The notes beneath the pieces are model-generated. The model did no database searches, was not told the origin of the DNA, and saw nothing but the letters and a program-made list of their open reading frames with translations. From assembly GCF_910592395.1 (NCBI RefSeq), contig NC_088321.1:9736001-9800000 (forward strand): 64,000 nucleotides of DNA, read 5' to 3'. The translations under genes were made by a program, and so were the position numbers. The DNA is from Lineus longissimus (taxonomy: Eukaryota; Nemertea; Pilidiophora; Heteronemertea; Lineidae). Positions 21,464 to 32,160 of this stretch are shown here, in pieces; within the stretch, counting starts at the first letter, position 1, and each line of letters begins with the position of its first letter.

Positions 21464-21500
21464 AAATATTATCCACTAGTAGCGTACTTACCTGTTAGAA
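21402..21500 (+). repeat. DIRS internal complementary region (ICR)
   Basis: Bases 21402-21442 are the reverse complement of the left tip (7818-7858, with about two mismatches). Bases 21444-21500 are the reverse complement of the extreme right end (21660-21718). The junction therefore reads as the two element ends joined head to tail, as in DIRS-1, where the ICR templates completion of the circular intermediate. Confidence 0.88.
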
Positions 21501-21559
21501 TGTTCCCACCCTCCTCCCCACTGTTGTTGATTTTTGGTTTGTGTATAGCAACCTCAGAT

Positions 21560-21718
21560 AAAGAGGAAGTACGTTGTATGCATGCGCAGGAGGTGATAAT
21601 GGTGGGGTATAAAAAATGAGATCGGCATTGGATCCGGGTAGCCGGGATAACACTCAAAAGTAATTCTAACAGGTAAGTACGCTACTAGTGGATAATATTT
21701 TCAATTAGAGAAAATTAT
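21560..21718 (+). repeat. DIRS right inverted terminal repeat with 27-bp extension
   Basis: 21560-21691 is an inverted copy of 7818-7951. The outer 27 bp (21692-21718) have no counterpart at the left end but are represented in the ICR. Asymmetric termini of this kind are characteristic of DIRS-1-type elements. Confidence 0.85.
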
Positions 21719-21721
21719 AAA

Positions 21722-22242
21722 CAACTTGAACGCTGTAAGAAGAAGGCAGTCGCGTTAATGGTATCAAACTAAAGGTATTGAAAGAGCAGTTTTGCGCTGT
21801 CCTGCTTAAACACAGTTGCAGCAAAGGCACTGAAGGTATTGAAGAGCGGATGTGACAAAAGAACCCCTCAACTACTAATCATTCACTGCAGTTCAAATAA
21901 AACCTTCACAACTGTCATCCACCCTAGGGGCCAAATTCATTAGACGTGTGTAACTTCTCCCTGATTAGTAATAGGGCCTATTCATATTCTGTGAAGATTT
22001 ACATGAAGGACCTGAATCTGTCTATTCAGTAGTTAAACGCTGTTTTTAAGCTGAACGCCCTTCATGAATTTGGCCCCATTTGTCTAAGCTTGATTCCATC
22101 TAGTCTGTCCACATCTCCCTATCTACCATAAACCTACATTCTGGTACTCGCATATAGTACTTGCTACATTTTCTTGTCATTCATCTCATTCCTTGCTATT
22201 AAATTCCGCCAGCGTAGCTATTCAGGCCGCCAGGCCTCTAGT
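21722..22242 (+). repeat. 1.6-kb repeat, copy 2, right part
   Basis: Resumes homology with copy 1 at CAACTTGAAC and runs to the hairpin end GGCCGCCAGGCCTCTAGT. It includes the second copy of the palindromic MITE (21927-22077). Confidence 0.8.
21927..22077. mobile_element. Short palindromic MITE-like element, copy in repeat 2
   Basis: It has the same GGGGCCAAATTCAT / ATGAATTTGGCCCC ends as 2859-3014, at 151 bp, with small internal deletions. Confidence 0.55.
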
Positions 22243-23393
22243 TTAGGTATATTTTTTCTGCACCGTTGACTCAAGAAATGTCCTCATATGCTAATGAGAA
22301 CTCCTGGTGACATTTGACAATCTACCTCATGATGATGACCATGCCCTTATATGGAAGCAACAAAAAATGCAATTTCTCTATAATCGCTGCAGAATCCAAA
22401 TATTTAAGCCCGCTAGGATGGGCTCTGTATGAATCTCGACTCTCAGGAGAAGTTTGATAGTCATCTGATCTAAACTGATGGAGGATTAACATTACAAACT
22501 ATTACAGCTCTACGTCCATTATAGTAGTGATTATATATTATAATCCTCAGATAAGCACATCAGTTGAGTAATTATCCTGTAACCAAAGAAAAAATGGGTA
22601 ACCACTTTGCTGCAATTTTTTTGGGAACTAGACAGTTCACCAACAAAAATGGATTTTTCTGAAAAATAGCTCTTTTAAAATTTAAAATTGACTGAAAAAT
22701 AGAGTTTTTAACAATTTAGTTTGAGAAATGTTAGTCAAATCGTGCGGTGTTCACCATTTGATCTATCCCGCCCATCATCCGAGGGCTGTGTTTTTCAGTA
22801 GGCGTAACCAAATAATAAGCGAGCTGAGCAAGCACAGGGTTTTACACCTCCTTCAGGTTGAGGATATTCGCCTATCACAACTGACACTGCTTGTTCCCCT
22901 TGCTCCTCTAACACATTGTAGTATTTGGGAAAAATCAGGCATGTGTTAGAAAAGCAGAAACAAAGCACCACCAGACCTTCGGTGTAATGGGTGGGTGGGT
23001 GGGTTGGTGGGTGGGCACCTCCATGTGCCTGTCACCTCATGGGATAATATTAATTTCCCCTCCTTCTGTCGGTTCCACCTTGTTGTCTAACACAAAAGTG
23101 ACCGAGCAATGGTTTCGTGCATGCATCACTTTTTATGTTCGCCTATCACAACTGACACTGCTTGTTCCCCTTGCTTCTCTATCACATTATAGTATTGGGG
23201 GAAAATAAGGTATGTCAAGCTCCATAAACGAACCTTTCCTTATAACATTCACCAAAATTCCTCCTTCTCAATACTCCCAACACATTCCCCCAATACTATA
23301 ATGAAAACAGATAAGATAGAAGAACAAATTAGCAATAATCTCAGATTACTTTATTGTACTTGATATCCACAATATGGTGTCACAAATCACCTG
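22243..23393. other. Non-coding spacer with short repeats and a G-rich tract
   Basis: No gene is supported. A ~70-bp segment (TTCGCCTATCACAACTGACA ... TAGTATTxGGG) occurs at 22867-22936 and again 271 bp later at 23138-23206, in the same orientation. Between them lies the GGGT tract. The sequence from ~23340 approaches the 3' end of the recombinase pseudogene on the - strand. Confidence 0.5.
22989..23015 (+). repeat. GGGT repeat, G-quadruplex-type motif
   Basis: Four GGG runs with single-T loops (GGGTGGGTGGGTGGG, 22989-23003), then TTGGTGGGTGGG. This is the most favourable intramolecular quadruplex pattern; any role here is unknown. Confidence 0.7.
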
Positions 23394-24780
23394 TTATGAG
23401 AATGAATTATGAAGATTACAATCACTGTACTTTGCAAATGTAGCCTCAACCTCATCAGATGTCTGCACTGACCCTGCCAAGCGCCCTGCAACTATCCCGG
23501 CATCCCTCATAGTGTAATACCTAGTCGAATTGGCAGTATTACAGCCCACATGTGACATCATCTGTTCTTCCGACTGAACAGCCCCTGACATACCCAAGAG
23601 AATGGAACAACCAGCACGCAGGCTGTGAGGTGTCTCGTCCTCATCCGATCCTAAAGTTGCCAAATATTCTTTCAAACGGATGTACATTGTCTGATAAGTG
23701 ACATTCTGATCCAAAACCGTTCAGCATTCATTAACAATTCTGAAGAGACATCCACAAGATATATCCACACCCCACTGTAAGCACCACTGTACATATCGAT
23801 CCAACCCAGAAATTGGGCAAACATGCTGATCATCACAGCGCTATATTATAAACCAGTTTGTACTGCCATTACCACCTCTTATAGTTTTTGTGAGGTTATG
23901 ACAAAAACTCATGCCCGAATTGTCCTCCAAGCACTTAACCTCTTGAGTAGGGATAGAGGAATATCTGATGCCCTATCACCAGCAAGAAAACTGGATCTTA
24001 AAGTAGCCCTGGTCCCGCATCAATACAAATGTTTGTCTAGGTAAGAAATAAGGCATACTGAGTTGGTTATCAATGTACTTAGAGATACTCATGCTCGAAT
24101 TGTCCTCCAAGCACTTCACCTCTTGAGTAGGGATAGAGGAAGATCCGATGCCCTATCACCAGCAAGAAAACTGGATCTTAAAGTAGCCCTGGTCCCGCAT
24201 CAATACAAATGTTTGTCTAGGTAAGAAATAAGGCATACTGAGTTGATTATCAATGTACTTAGAGATACTTTTGGGTTTCCCAACAAAAAACCGGCTTTGG
24301 TTGTTTCGGAAGTACATGAGATTTAGCCTGCTCGAAAGCTATTTGCTTGCCATAGTTCTTTATAGAGGGGGCACAAGCTGGGTTTCCACTATTCCGTCTA
24401 ATATCCCACATGCGCCGTCTTCCCGCATGCTCAAAAACATCGACCAATTTTTGAACCAGGTTACTTACCGTAGCCGCAGCTAAATGCATTGAACATGAAC
24501 AATCTAGTTTCAATTTGTCACCTAGGTATGGGCAGGTAATGTCATGTTCTTTAGTTTTTCCGAAAGAGTCTTTCCAGACCAAGAATCTAAGAGGATCACC
24601 AGGATCATATGAAGATATAGACGGTTGGTGGGCTAACTGAGACAAAAAAGATTGCAAACTATTCTGTGAACTATCCTGTCGCCTCTGCTTATCCGAATTT
24701 TTACAGACGCCGTTGAGATACAATATTCTGGAGTCAATAGCATTCATGTCTATCTTGGGGTCTTTTTCATTCCTGGCCTC
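23394..24780 (-). pseudogene. Tyrosine recombinase (integrase-like) gene, fragmented
   Basis: Read on the - strand. 24747-24259 encodes an N-terminal region (DPLRFLVWKDSFGKTKEHDI, a CPYLG...DCSCSMHLAAATVS Cys cluster, and GNPACAPSIKNY). The middle, inside a 180-bp tandem duplication, carries RDQGYFKIQF, then in another frame AGDRASDI (the catalytic-Arg context; 23963-23980 and 24143-24160), then TQEVKCLEDNSGMSF. 23714-23394 gives the C-terminus: ETPHSLRAGCSILLGMSG (H-x-x-R), MMSHVGCNT and STRYYTM (nucleophilic Tyr). All catalytic elements are recognisable, but frameshifts and stops separate them, so it is a pseudogene, or partly a spliced gene with decayed exons. The family is related to Crypton/DIRS-type or domesticated metazoan recombinases; the exact group is undetermined. 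Confidence 0.7.
23907..24266 (-). repeat. 180-bp tandem duplication within the recombinase pseudogene
   Basis: Two units with exactly 180-bp period (23907-24086, 24087-24266), differing at only a few bases. Each contains the same central recombinase segment, including the AGDRASD block with the same frameshifts. The duplication therefore followed, or preserved, the damage. Confidence 0.85.
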
Positions 24781-24862
24781 CTGGAAATATAAACAATATT
24801 GTCATCGTTGAATTGAAATGTAGCTTATGGACAAATAATGACTCAGCAAGCTCAACTGCTTC

Positions 24863-26334
24863 AAACTGAGGCCGAAATTTCGAGATTCTGCAATGATAAT
24901 TTGTCATTTAATTCGCGATAATAACCTACTGCCGATAATAGTCGGTGGTTATACGGAGTCGAGATGACCGTTTGGAAAAACTGAGACTGAAGTTTGAGAT
25001 TCCGCGACAATAACTTGTCAATTGACTGGCGATATAGCCTACTCACAATGATACTTGGTTGGCGATGCCGCTCGTCGCGACCAATCACGCTCATTTTGGT
25101 TATACAGAGTCGAGATGACCAATTGGACAAACTGAGACCACAATTTTGAGATTCTGCAACGATAAGTTTTCATTCGACAAGCAATATTAGCCTACTGGCG
25201 ATGAAAGTTGGTTGGCGGTGGCCCTTGTCACGACTGATCGCGCTGATTTTGGTCATACAGAGTTGAGAAGCCCGTTCAGTCAAAATGAGATCAAAATTTT
25301 GAGATTCCATGACGAAAAGTTGTCATTCCACTAGCAAAATAGCCTACTGGCGGTGATAAGCGGTCGGCGAAAGCGTTTGTCGCGACTGATCGCTAGCATT
25401 TTGATTAAATACAGAGTTAAGATGACCATTCATACAAACTGAGGCTGAAATTTCAAGATTCTGCGACAATAAGTTGTCAATCGACAGCGATATAGCCTAC
25501 TGACGATGATAGTTGTTCGGCGATTATGCTCATCGCGACTGTTCAAGCTCCTTTTGGTTATACAGAGTTGAGATGACCGACATGAAAAACTGAGATGGCA
25601 ATTTCAAGATTCTGCGATGATAAGTTGTCATTTCACTAGCGATATAAGACTACTGGCGATGATCGTCGGTCGGCGATGGCGCTCGTCGCGACTGTTCAAG
25701 CTCCTTTTGGTTATACAGAGTTGAGATGACCGACTGGAAAAACTAAGACCGCAATTTCGATATTCTACGACGATAAGTTGTCATTCGACCTGCGATATTA
25801 CACTACTGGCGATGAAAGTCTTTCGGCGATGGTGTTCATCGCGACCGATCACGCTCATTTTTGAATACAGAGTTTAGATGCCCGATTGGACAAACTGAGA
25901 CCGCAATTTTGAGATTCTGCCATGATAAGTTGTCATTCGACTAGGAATATTTGACGACTGGCGATGATTGTCTGTCGGCGATGGCCCTTGTCACAACTGA
26001 TCCCACACATTTTGGTTATACGGAGTCGAGATGACCGATTGGACAAACTGAGACCGCAATTTCGAGATTCTTCGATGATTAGTTATCATTCGACTAGCAA
26101 TATTAGAATACTGGAGATGATAGTCGGTCAGCGATGGCCCTTGTCCCGACTGATCACGCTCATTTTGGTTATACAGAGTCGAGATGACCGACTGGAAAAC
26201 GTAAGACCGCAATTTCGAGATTCTACGACGATAAGTTGTCACTCGACTAGCGATATTAGACTACCGGCGATGGTTATTGCAATCGTCACAACCAATCACC
26301 ATCAATTTGTTTAGCGATGACCATATGGACAAAC
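24863..26334 (+). repeat. Satellite, diverged edge monomers, orientation 1
   Basis: About nine to ten tandem monomers of ~152 bp read in the sense AAACTGAGACCGCAATTTCG ... GATAAGTTGTCATTCGACTA ... GGCGATGAAAGTCGGTCGGC ... CACGCTCATTTTGGTTATAC. Neighbouring monomers differ visibly at many positions and some have small indels. The first lies about 80 bp from the recombinase pseudogene. The right portion is part of a 1232-bp duplication. Confidence 0.9.
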
Positions 26335-26428
26335 TCGTCGTCGTCGTCGTCTTCGTCGTCGTCGTCGTCGTCATCATCGTCATCGTCAGCGTTATGATCA
26401 TCGTCATCGTCATCATCATGGTCATCGT
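26335..26428. repeat. CGT/CAT trinucleotide microsatellite at inversion point, copy 1
   Basis: About 94 bp of CGT units followed by mixed CAT/CGT units. It sits between orientation-1 and orientation-2 satellite monomers, at the centre of the imperfect inverted repeat. Confidence 0.9.
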
Positions 26429-27566
26429 GAACTCTGTATAACCAAAAGGAGCTTGAACAGTAGCGACGATCACCATCGCCGACCGACTTTCATCACCAGT
26501 AGTGTCATATTGCTAGTCGAATGACAACTTATTATCGAGGAATCTCAATATTGCGGTCTCCGTTTGACCATCGGTCATCTCGACTGTGCATAACGAAAGT
26601 GACCATAATTGGTCGCGACGAGCGCTAGCATTTTGATTAAATACAGAGTTAAGATGACCATTCATACAAACTGAGGCTGAAATTTCAAGATTCTGCGACA
26701 ATAAGTTGTCAATCGACAGCGATATAGCCTACTGACGATGATAGTTGTTCGGCGATTATGCTCATCGCGACTGTTCAAGCTCCTTTTGGTTATACAGAGT
26801 TGAGATGACCGACATGAAAAACTGAGATGGCAATTTCAAGATTCTGCGATGATAAGTTGTCATTTCACTAGCGATATAAGACTACTGGCGATGATCGTCG
26901 GTCGGCGATGGCGCTCGTCGCGACTGTTCAAGCTCCTTTTGGTTATACAGAGTTGAGATGACCGACTGGAAAAACTAAGACCGCAATTTCGATATTCTAC
27001 GACGATAAGTTGTCATTCGACCTGCGATATTACACTACTGGCGATGAAAGTCTTTCGGCGATGGTGTTCATCGCGACCGATCACGCTCATTTTTGAATAC
27101 AGAGTTTAGATGCCCGATTGGACAAACTGAGACCGCAATTTTGAGATTCTGCCATGATAAGTTGTCATTCGACTAGGAATATTTGACGACTGGCGATGAT
27201 TGTCTGTCGGCGATGGCCCTTGTCACAACTGATCCCACACATTTTGGTTATACGGAGTCGAGATGACCGATTGGACAAACTGAGACCGCAATTTCGAGAT
27301 TCTTCGATGATTAGTTATCATTCGACTAGCAATATTAGAATACTGGAGATGATAGTCGGTCAGCGATGGCCCTTGTCCCGACTGATCACGCTCATTTTGG
27401 TGATACAGACTCGAGGTGACCGACTGGAAAACGTAAGACCGCAATTTCGAGATTCTACGACGATAAGTTGTCACTCGACTAGCGATATTAGACTACCGGC
27501 GATGGTTATTGCAATCGTCACAACCAATCACCATCAATTTGTTTAGCGATGACCATATGGACAAAC

Positions 27567-27660
27567 TCGTCGTCGTCGTCGTCTTCGTCGTCGTCGTCGT
27601 CGTCATCATCGTCATCGTCAGCGTTATGATCATCGTCATCGTCATCATCATGGTCATCGT
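27567..27660. repeat. CGT/CAT trinucleotide microsatellite, copy 2
   Basis: Second copy of the tract at 26335-26428, offset by 1232 bp. The monomers to its right are all in orientation 2 to the end of the window. Confidence 0.9.
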
Positions 27661-30600
27661 GAACTCTGTATAACCAAAAGGAGCTTGAACAGTAGCGACG
27701 ATCACCATCGCCGACCGACTTTCATCACCAGTAGTGTCATATTGCTAGTCGAATGACAACTTATTATCGAGGAATCTCAATATTGCGGTCTCCGTTTGAC
27801 CATCGGTCATCTCGACTGTGCATAACGAAAGTGACCATAATTGGTCGCGACGAGCGCCATCACCGACCAACTTTCATCGCCAGTAGCGTAATATTGCTAG
27901 TCTAATGACAACTGATCATCGCAGAATCGCAAAATTGCGGTCTCAGTTTGTCCAATTGAGCATCTCGACTCTGCATAACCAAAATTAGCGTGATTGGTCG
28001 CGGCGACCGCCATCGCCGACCAACTCCCATCGCCAGTAGTGTAATATCGCTATCGAATGACAACTTATCATCGCAGAATCTCAAAATTGCAGTCTCAGTT
28101 TGACCATAGGTCATCTCGACTCTGCATAACCAAAGTGAGCGTGATTGGTCGCGACGAGCACCATAGCCGATTGACTTTCATCGCCATCAGTGTAATATCA
28201 CTATCGAATGACAACTTATCATCGCAGAATATCGAAATTGTTGTCTCAATTTGTTCAATCGGTCATCTCGACTCTGTATAACCAAAATGAGCGTGATTGA
28301 ACGCGACGAGCGCCATCGCCGACCGACTTTCATCGCCAGCAGTGTAATATTGCTATCGAATGACAACTTATCATCGCAGAATATCGAAATTGTTGTCTCA
28401 ATTTGTCCAATCGGTCATCTCGACTCTGTATAACCAAAATGAGCGTGATTGAACGCGACGAGCGCCATCGCCGACCGACTTTCATCGCCAGTAGTTTAAT
28501 ATCGCTATCGAATGACAACTTATCATCGCAGAATCTCGAAATTGTGGTCTCAGTTTCTCCAATCGGTCATCTCAACTCTGTATAACCAAAATGAGCGTGA
28601 TTGAACGCGACAAGCGCCATCGCCGACCGACTTTCATCGCCAGTAGTGTAATATCGCTATCGAATGACAACTTATCATCGCAGAATCTCGAAATTGCGGT
28701 CTCAGTTTGTCCAATCGGTCATCTCAACTCTGTATAACCAAAGTGAGCGTGATCGGTCGCGACGAGCGCCATCGCCGACCGACTTTCATCGCCAGTAGCG
28801 TAATATTGCTAGTCTAATGACAACTGATCATCGCAGAATCTCAAAATTGCAGTCTCAGTTTGTCCAATTGATCATCTCGACTCTGCATAACCAAAATGTG
28901 CGTGATTGGTCGCGACGAGCGCCATCGCCGACCGACTTTCATCGCCAGTAGTGTAATATCACTATCGAATGACAACTTATCATCACAGAATATCGAAATT
29001 GCGGTCTCAGTTTGTCCAATCGTTCATCTCAACTCTGTATAACCAAAGTGAGCGTGATCCGTCGCGACGAGCGCCATCACCGACCAACTTTCATCGCCAG
29101 TAGCGTAATATTGCTAGTCTAATGACAACTGATCATCGCAGAATCTTAAAATTGCGGTCTCAGTTTGTCCAATTGATCATCTCGACTCTGCATAACCAAA
29201 ATGTGCGTGATTGGTCGCGACGAGTGCCATCGCCGACCAACTTTCATCGCCAGTAGTGTAATATCGCTATCGAATGACAACTTATCATCGCAGAATCTTA
29301 AAATTGCAGTCTCAGTTTGACCATAGGTCATCTCGACTCTGCATAACCAAAGTGAGCGTGATTGGTCGTGACGAGCGCCATCGCCGACCGACTTTCATCA
29401 CCAGTAGTGTAATATCGCTATCGAATGACAACTTATCATTGCAGAATATCGAAATTGCGGTCTCAGTTTGTCCAATCGTTCATCTCAACTCTGTATAACC
29501 AAAGTGAGCGTGATCGGTCGCGACGAGCGCCAACACCGACCAACTTTCATCGCCAGTTGCGTAATATTGCTAGTCTAATGACAACTGATCATCGCAGAAT
29601 CTCAAAATTGCGGTCTCAGTTTGTCCAATTGAGCATCTCGACTCTGCATAACCAAAATGAGCGTGATTGGTCGCGACGAGCGCCATCGCCGACCGACTTT
29701 CATCGCCAGTAGTGTAATATCGCTATCGAATGACAACTTATCATCGCTGAATCTCAAAATTGCAGTCTCAGTTTGACCATAGGTCATCTCGACTCTGTAT
29801 AACCAAAGTGAGCGTGATTGGTCGCGACGAGCACCATCGCCGATTGACTTTCATCGCCATCAGTGTAATATCGCTATCGAATGACAACTTATCATCGCAG
29901 AATATCGAAATTGTGGTCTCAATTTGTCCAATCGGTCATCTCGACTCTGTATAACCAAAGTGAGCGTGATTGGATGCGATGAGCGCCATCGCTGACCGAC
30001 TTTCATCGCCAGTAGTGTAATATCGCTAGTCTAATGTCAACTAATCATCGCAGAATCTCAAAATTGCGGTCTCAGTTTGTCCAATTGAGCATCTCGACTC
30101 TGCATAACCAAAATGAGCGTGATTGGTCGCGACGAGCGCCATTGCTGACCGACTTTCATCGCCAGTAGTGTAATATCACTATCTAATGACAACTTATCAT
30201 TGCAGAATATCGAAATTGCGGTCTCAGTTTGTCCAATCGTTCATCTCAACTCTGTATAACCAAAGTGAGCGTGATCGGTCGCGACGAGTGCCAACACCGA
30301 CCAACTTTCATCGCCAGTAGCGTAATACTGCTAGTCTAATGACAACTGATCATCGCAGAATCTCAAAATTGCAGTCTCAGTTTGTCCAATTGATCATCTC
30401 GACTCTGCATAACCAAAATGTGCATGATTGGTCGCTGCGACCGCCATCGCCGACCAACTTTCATCGCCAGTAGTGTAATATCGCTATCGAATGACAACTT
30501 ATCATCGCAGAATCTCAAAATTGCAGTCTCAGTTTGACCATAGGTCATAGCGACTCTGCATAACCAAAGTGAGCGTGATTGGTCGTAACGAGCACCATCG

Positions 30601-30899
30601 CCGATTGACTTTCATCGCCATCAGTGTAATATCACTATCGAATGACAACTTATCATCGCAGAATATCGAAATTGTTGTCTCAATTTGTTCAATCGGTCAT
30701 CTCGACTCTGTATAACCAAAATGAGCGTGATTGAACGCGACGAGCGCCATCGCCGACCGACTTTCATCGCCAGCAGTGTAATATTGCTTTCGAATGACAA
30801 CTTATCATCGCAGAATATCGAAATTGCTGTCTCAGATTGTCAAATCGATCATCTCGACTCTGTATAAAAAAAGTGAGCGTGATTGGACGTGATGAGCGC

Positions 30900-32160
30900 C
30901 ATCGCCGACCGACTTTCATCACCTGTAGTGTAATATTGCTAGTCTAATGACAACTGATCATCGCAGAATTTCGAAATTGCGGTATCAGATTGTCAAATCG
31001 GTCATCTCGACTCTGTATAACCAAAATGAGCGTGATTGGTCGTGATGAGCGCCATCACCGACCGACTTTCATCGCCAGTAGTGAAATATCGCTATCGAAT
31101 GACAACTTATCATCGCAGAATATCGAAATTGTGGAATCAATTTGCCAAATCGGCCATCTCGACTCTGTATAACCAAAATGAGCGTGATTGGTCGCGACGA
31201 GCGCCATCGCTGACCGACTTTCATTGCCATTAGTGTAATATCGCTATCGAATGACAACTTATCATCGCAGAATCTCAAAATTGCGGTCTCGGTTTGACCA
31301 TCGGCCATCTCGACTTTGCATAACCAAAATGAGCGTGATTGGTCGCGACGAGCGCCATCGCCGACTGACTTTCATCGCCAGTAGTGTAATATCGCTATCG
31401 AATGAAAACTTATCATCACAGAATATCGAAATTGTTGTCTCAATTTGTCCAATCGGTCATCTCGACTCTGTATAACCAAAATGAGCGTGACTGGACACGA
31501 CGAGCGCCATCGCCGATCGACTTTCAACGCCAGTAGTGAAATATCCCTATCAAATGACAACTTATCATCGCAGAATCTCGAAATTCCTGTCTCAGATTGT
31601 CAAATTGGTCATCTCGACTCTGTATAAAAAAAGTGAGCGTGATTAGACGCGACGAGCGCCATCGCCGACCGACTTTCATCGCCAGTAGTGTAATATCGCT
31701 ATGGAATGACAACTTATCATCGCAGAATCTCGAAATTCCTGTCTCAGATTGTCAAATTGGTCATCTCGACTCTGTATAAAAAAAGTGAGCGTGATTAGAC
31801 GCGACGAGCGCCATCGCCGACCGACTTTCATCGCCGACCGACTTTCATCGCCAGTAGCTTAATATTGCTAGTCTAATTTCAATTAATCATCGCAGAACCT
31901 CTAAATTTCGGTCTCAGTTGGTCCAATTGAGCATCTCGACTCTGCATAACCAAAATGAGCGTGATCGGTCGCTACGAGCGTCATCGCCGACCGACTTTCA
32001 GCGCCAGTAGTGTAATATTGCTATCGAATGACAACTTATTATCGTAGAATCTCAAAATTGCGGTCTCAGTTTGACCATCGGCCATCTCGACTTTGCATAA
32101 CCAAAGTGAGCATGATTGGTCGCGACGAGCACTATCACCGTCTGACTTTCATCGCCAGTA
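30900..32160 (-). repeat. Higher-order block recurring at ~3.5 kb (30.9 and 34.4 kb)
   Basis: The block marked by TTTCGAAATTGCGGTATCAG starts at about 30.97 kb and recurs 3507 bp later. The following monomers match in order to at least 31.65 kb; copy 1 then has one extra monomer, after which the match continues at offset 3338. The same marker appears again near 36.74, 40.71 and 43.14 kb, so blocks have been copied repeatedly. Confidence 0.8.
31819..31852 (-). repeat. 17-bp step duplication inside a monomer
   Basis: The 17-bp unit CCGACTTTCATCGCCGA is doubled here. It is tripled just right of the assembly gap (about 44921-44974) and doubled at about 58465-58500. Confidence 0.8.

Larger units (their letters stand above)
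7815..21721 (+). mobile_element. DIRS-like tyrosine-recombinase retrotransposon, nested host of LINE-A
   Basis: Seen: a left terminus starting CCACTGCGTAGCTCCC (7818) whose first ~134 bp are inverted at the right end (21560-21691). The right end has a further 27 bp. An internal complementary region (21402-21500) is the reverse complement of the left tip joined to the reverse complement of the right tip. + strand coding remnants occur in the order gag, RT, RNase H, tyrosine recombinase. Known: split or inverted termini with an internal complementary region, and no target duplication, define DIRS elements, which integrate a circular intermediate by a tyrosine recombinase. The comparison with repeat copy 1 shows no target duplication; only three bases differ at the edges (ATT at 7815, AAA at 21719). 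LINE-A and its guests make up 9.1 kb, leaving about 4.8 kb of DIRS. Many stops and frameshifts show it is dead. Confidence 0.88.
25391..27854. repeat. 1232-bp tandem duplication spanning the satellite inversion point
   Basis: 25391-26622 and 26623-27854 are nearly identical; only a few substitutions were seen (for example near 26170 versus 27402). Each unit holds orientation-1 monomers, a CGT/CAT microsatellite, and about 1.2 orientation-2 monomers. As a result, orientation switches four times in 2.5 kb (twice at the microsatellites, twice at unit junctions near 26623). Confidence 0.92.

Noticed and set aside
7815-21721. An LTR retrotransposon reading of this element
   Set aside because: The termini are inverted rather than direct, there is an internal complementary region, no target duplication, and a tyrosine recombinase in place of a DDE integrase.
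23394-24780. A second copy of the DIRS recombinase
   Set aside because: Motif contexts differ (AGDRASD and HSLRAGCSILL here; ARRRSTLHAL and CPCRALRIYLDRT there), and there are no DIRS termini nearby.
24780-24863. A functional link between the recombinase pseudogene and satellite amplification
   Set aside because: They are only adjacent; no inverted core-site-like motif was found in the monomer, and the gene is broken.
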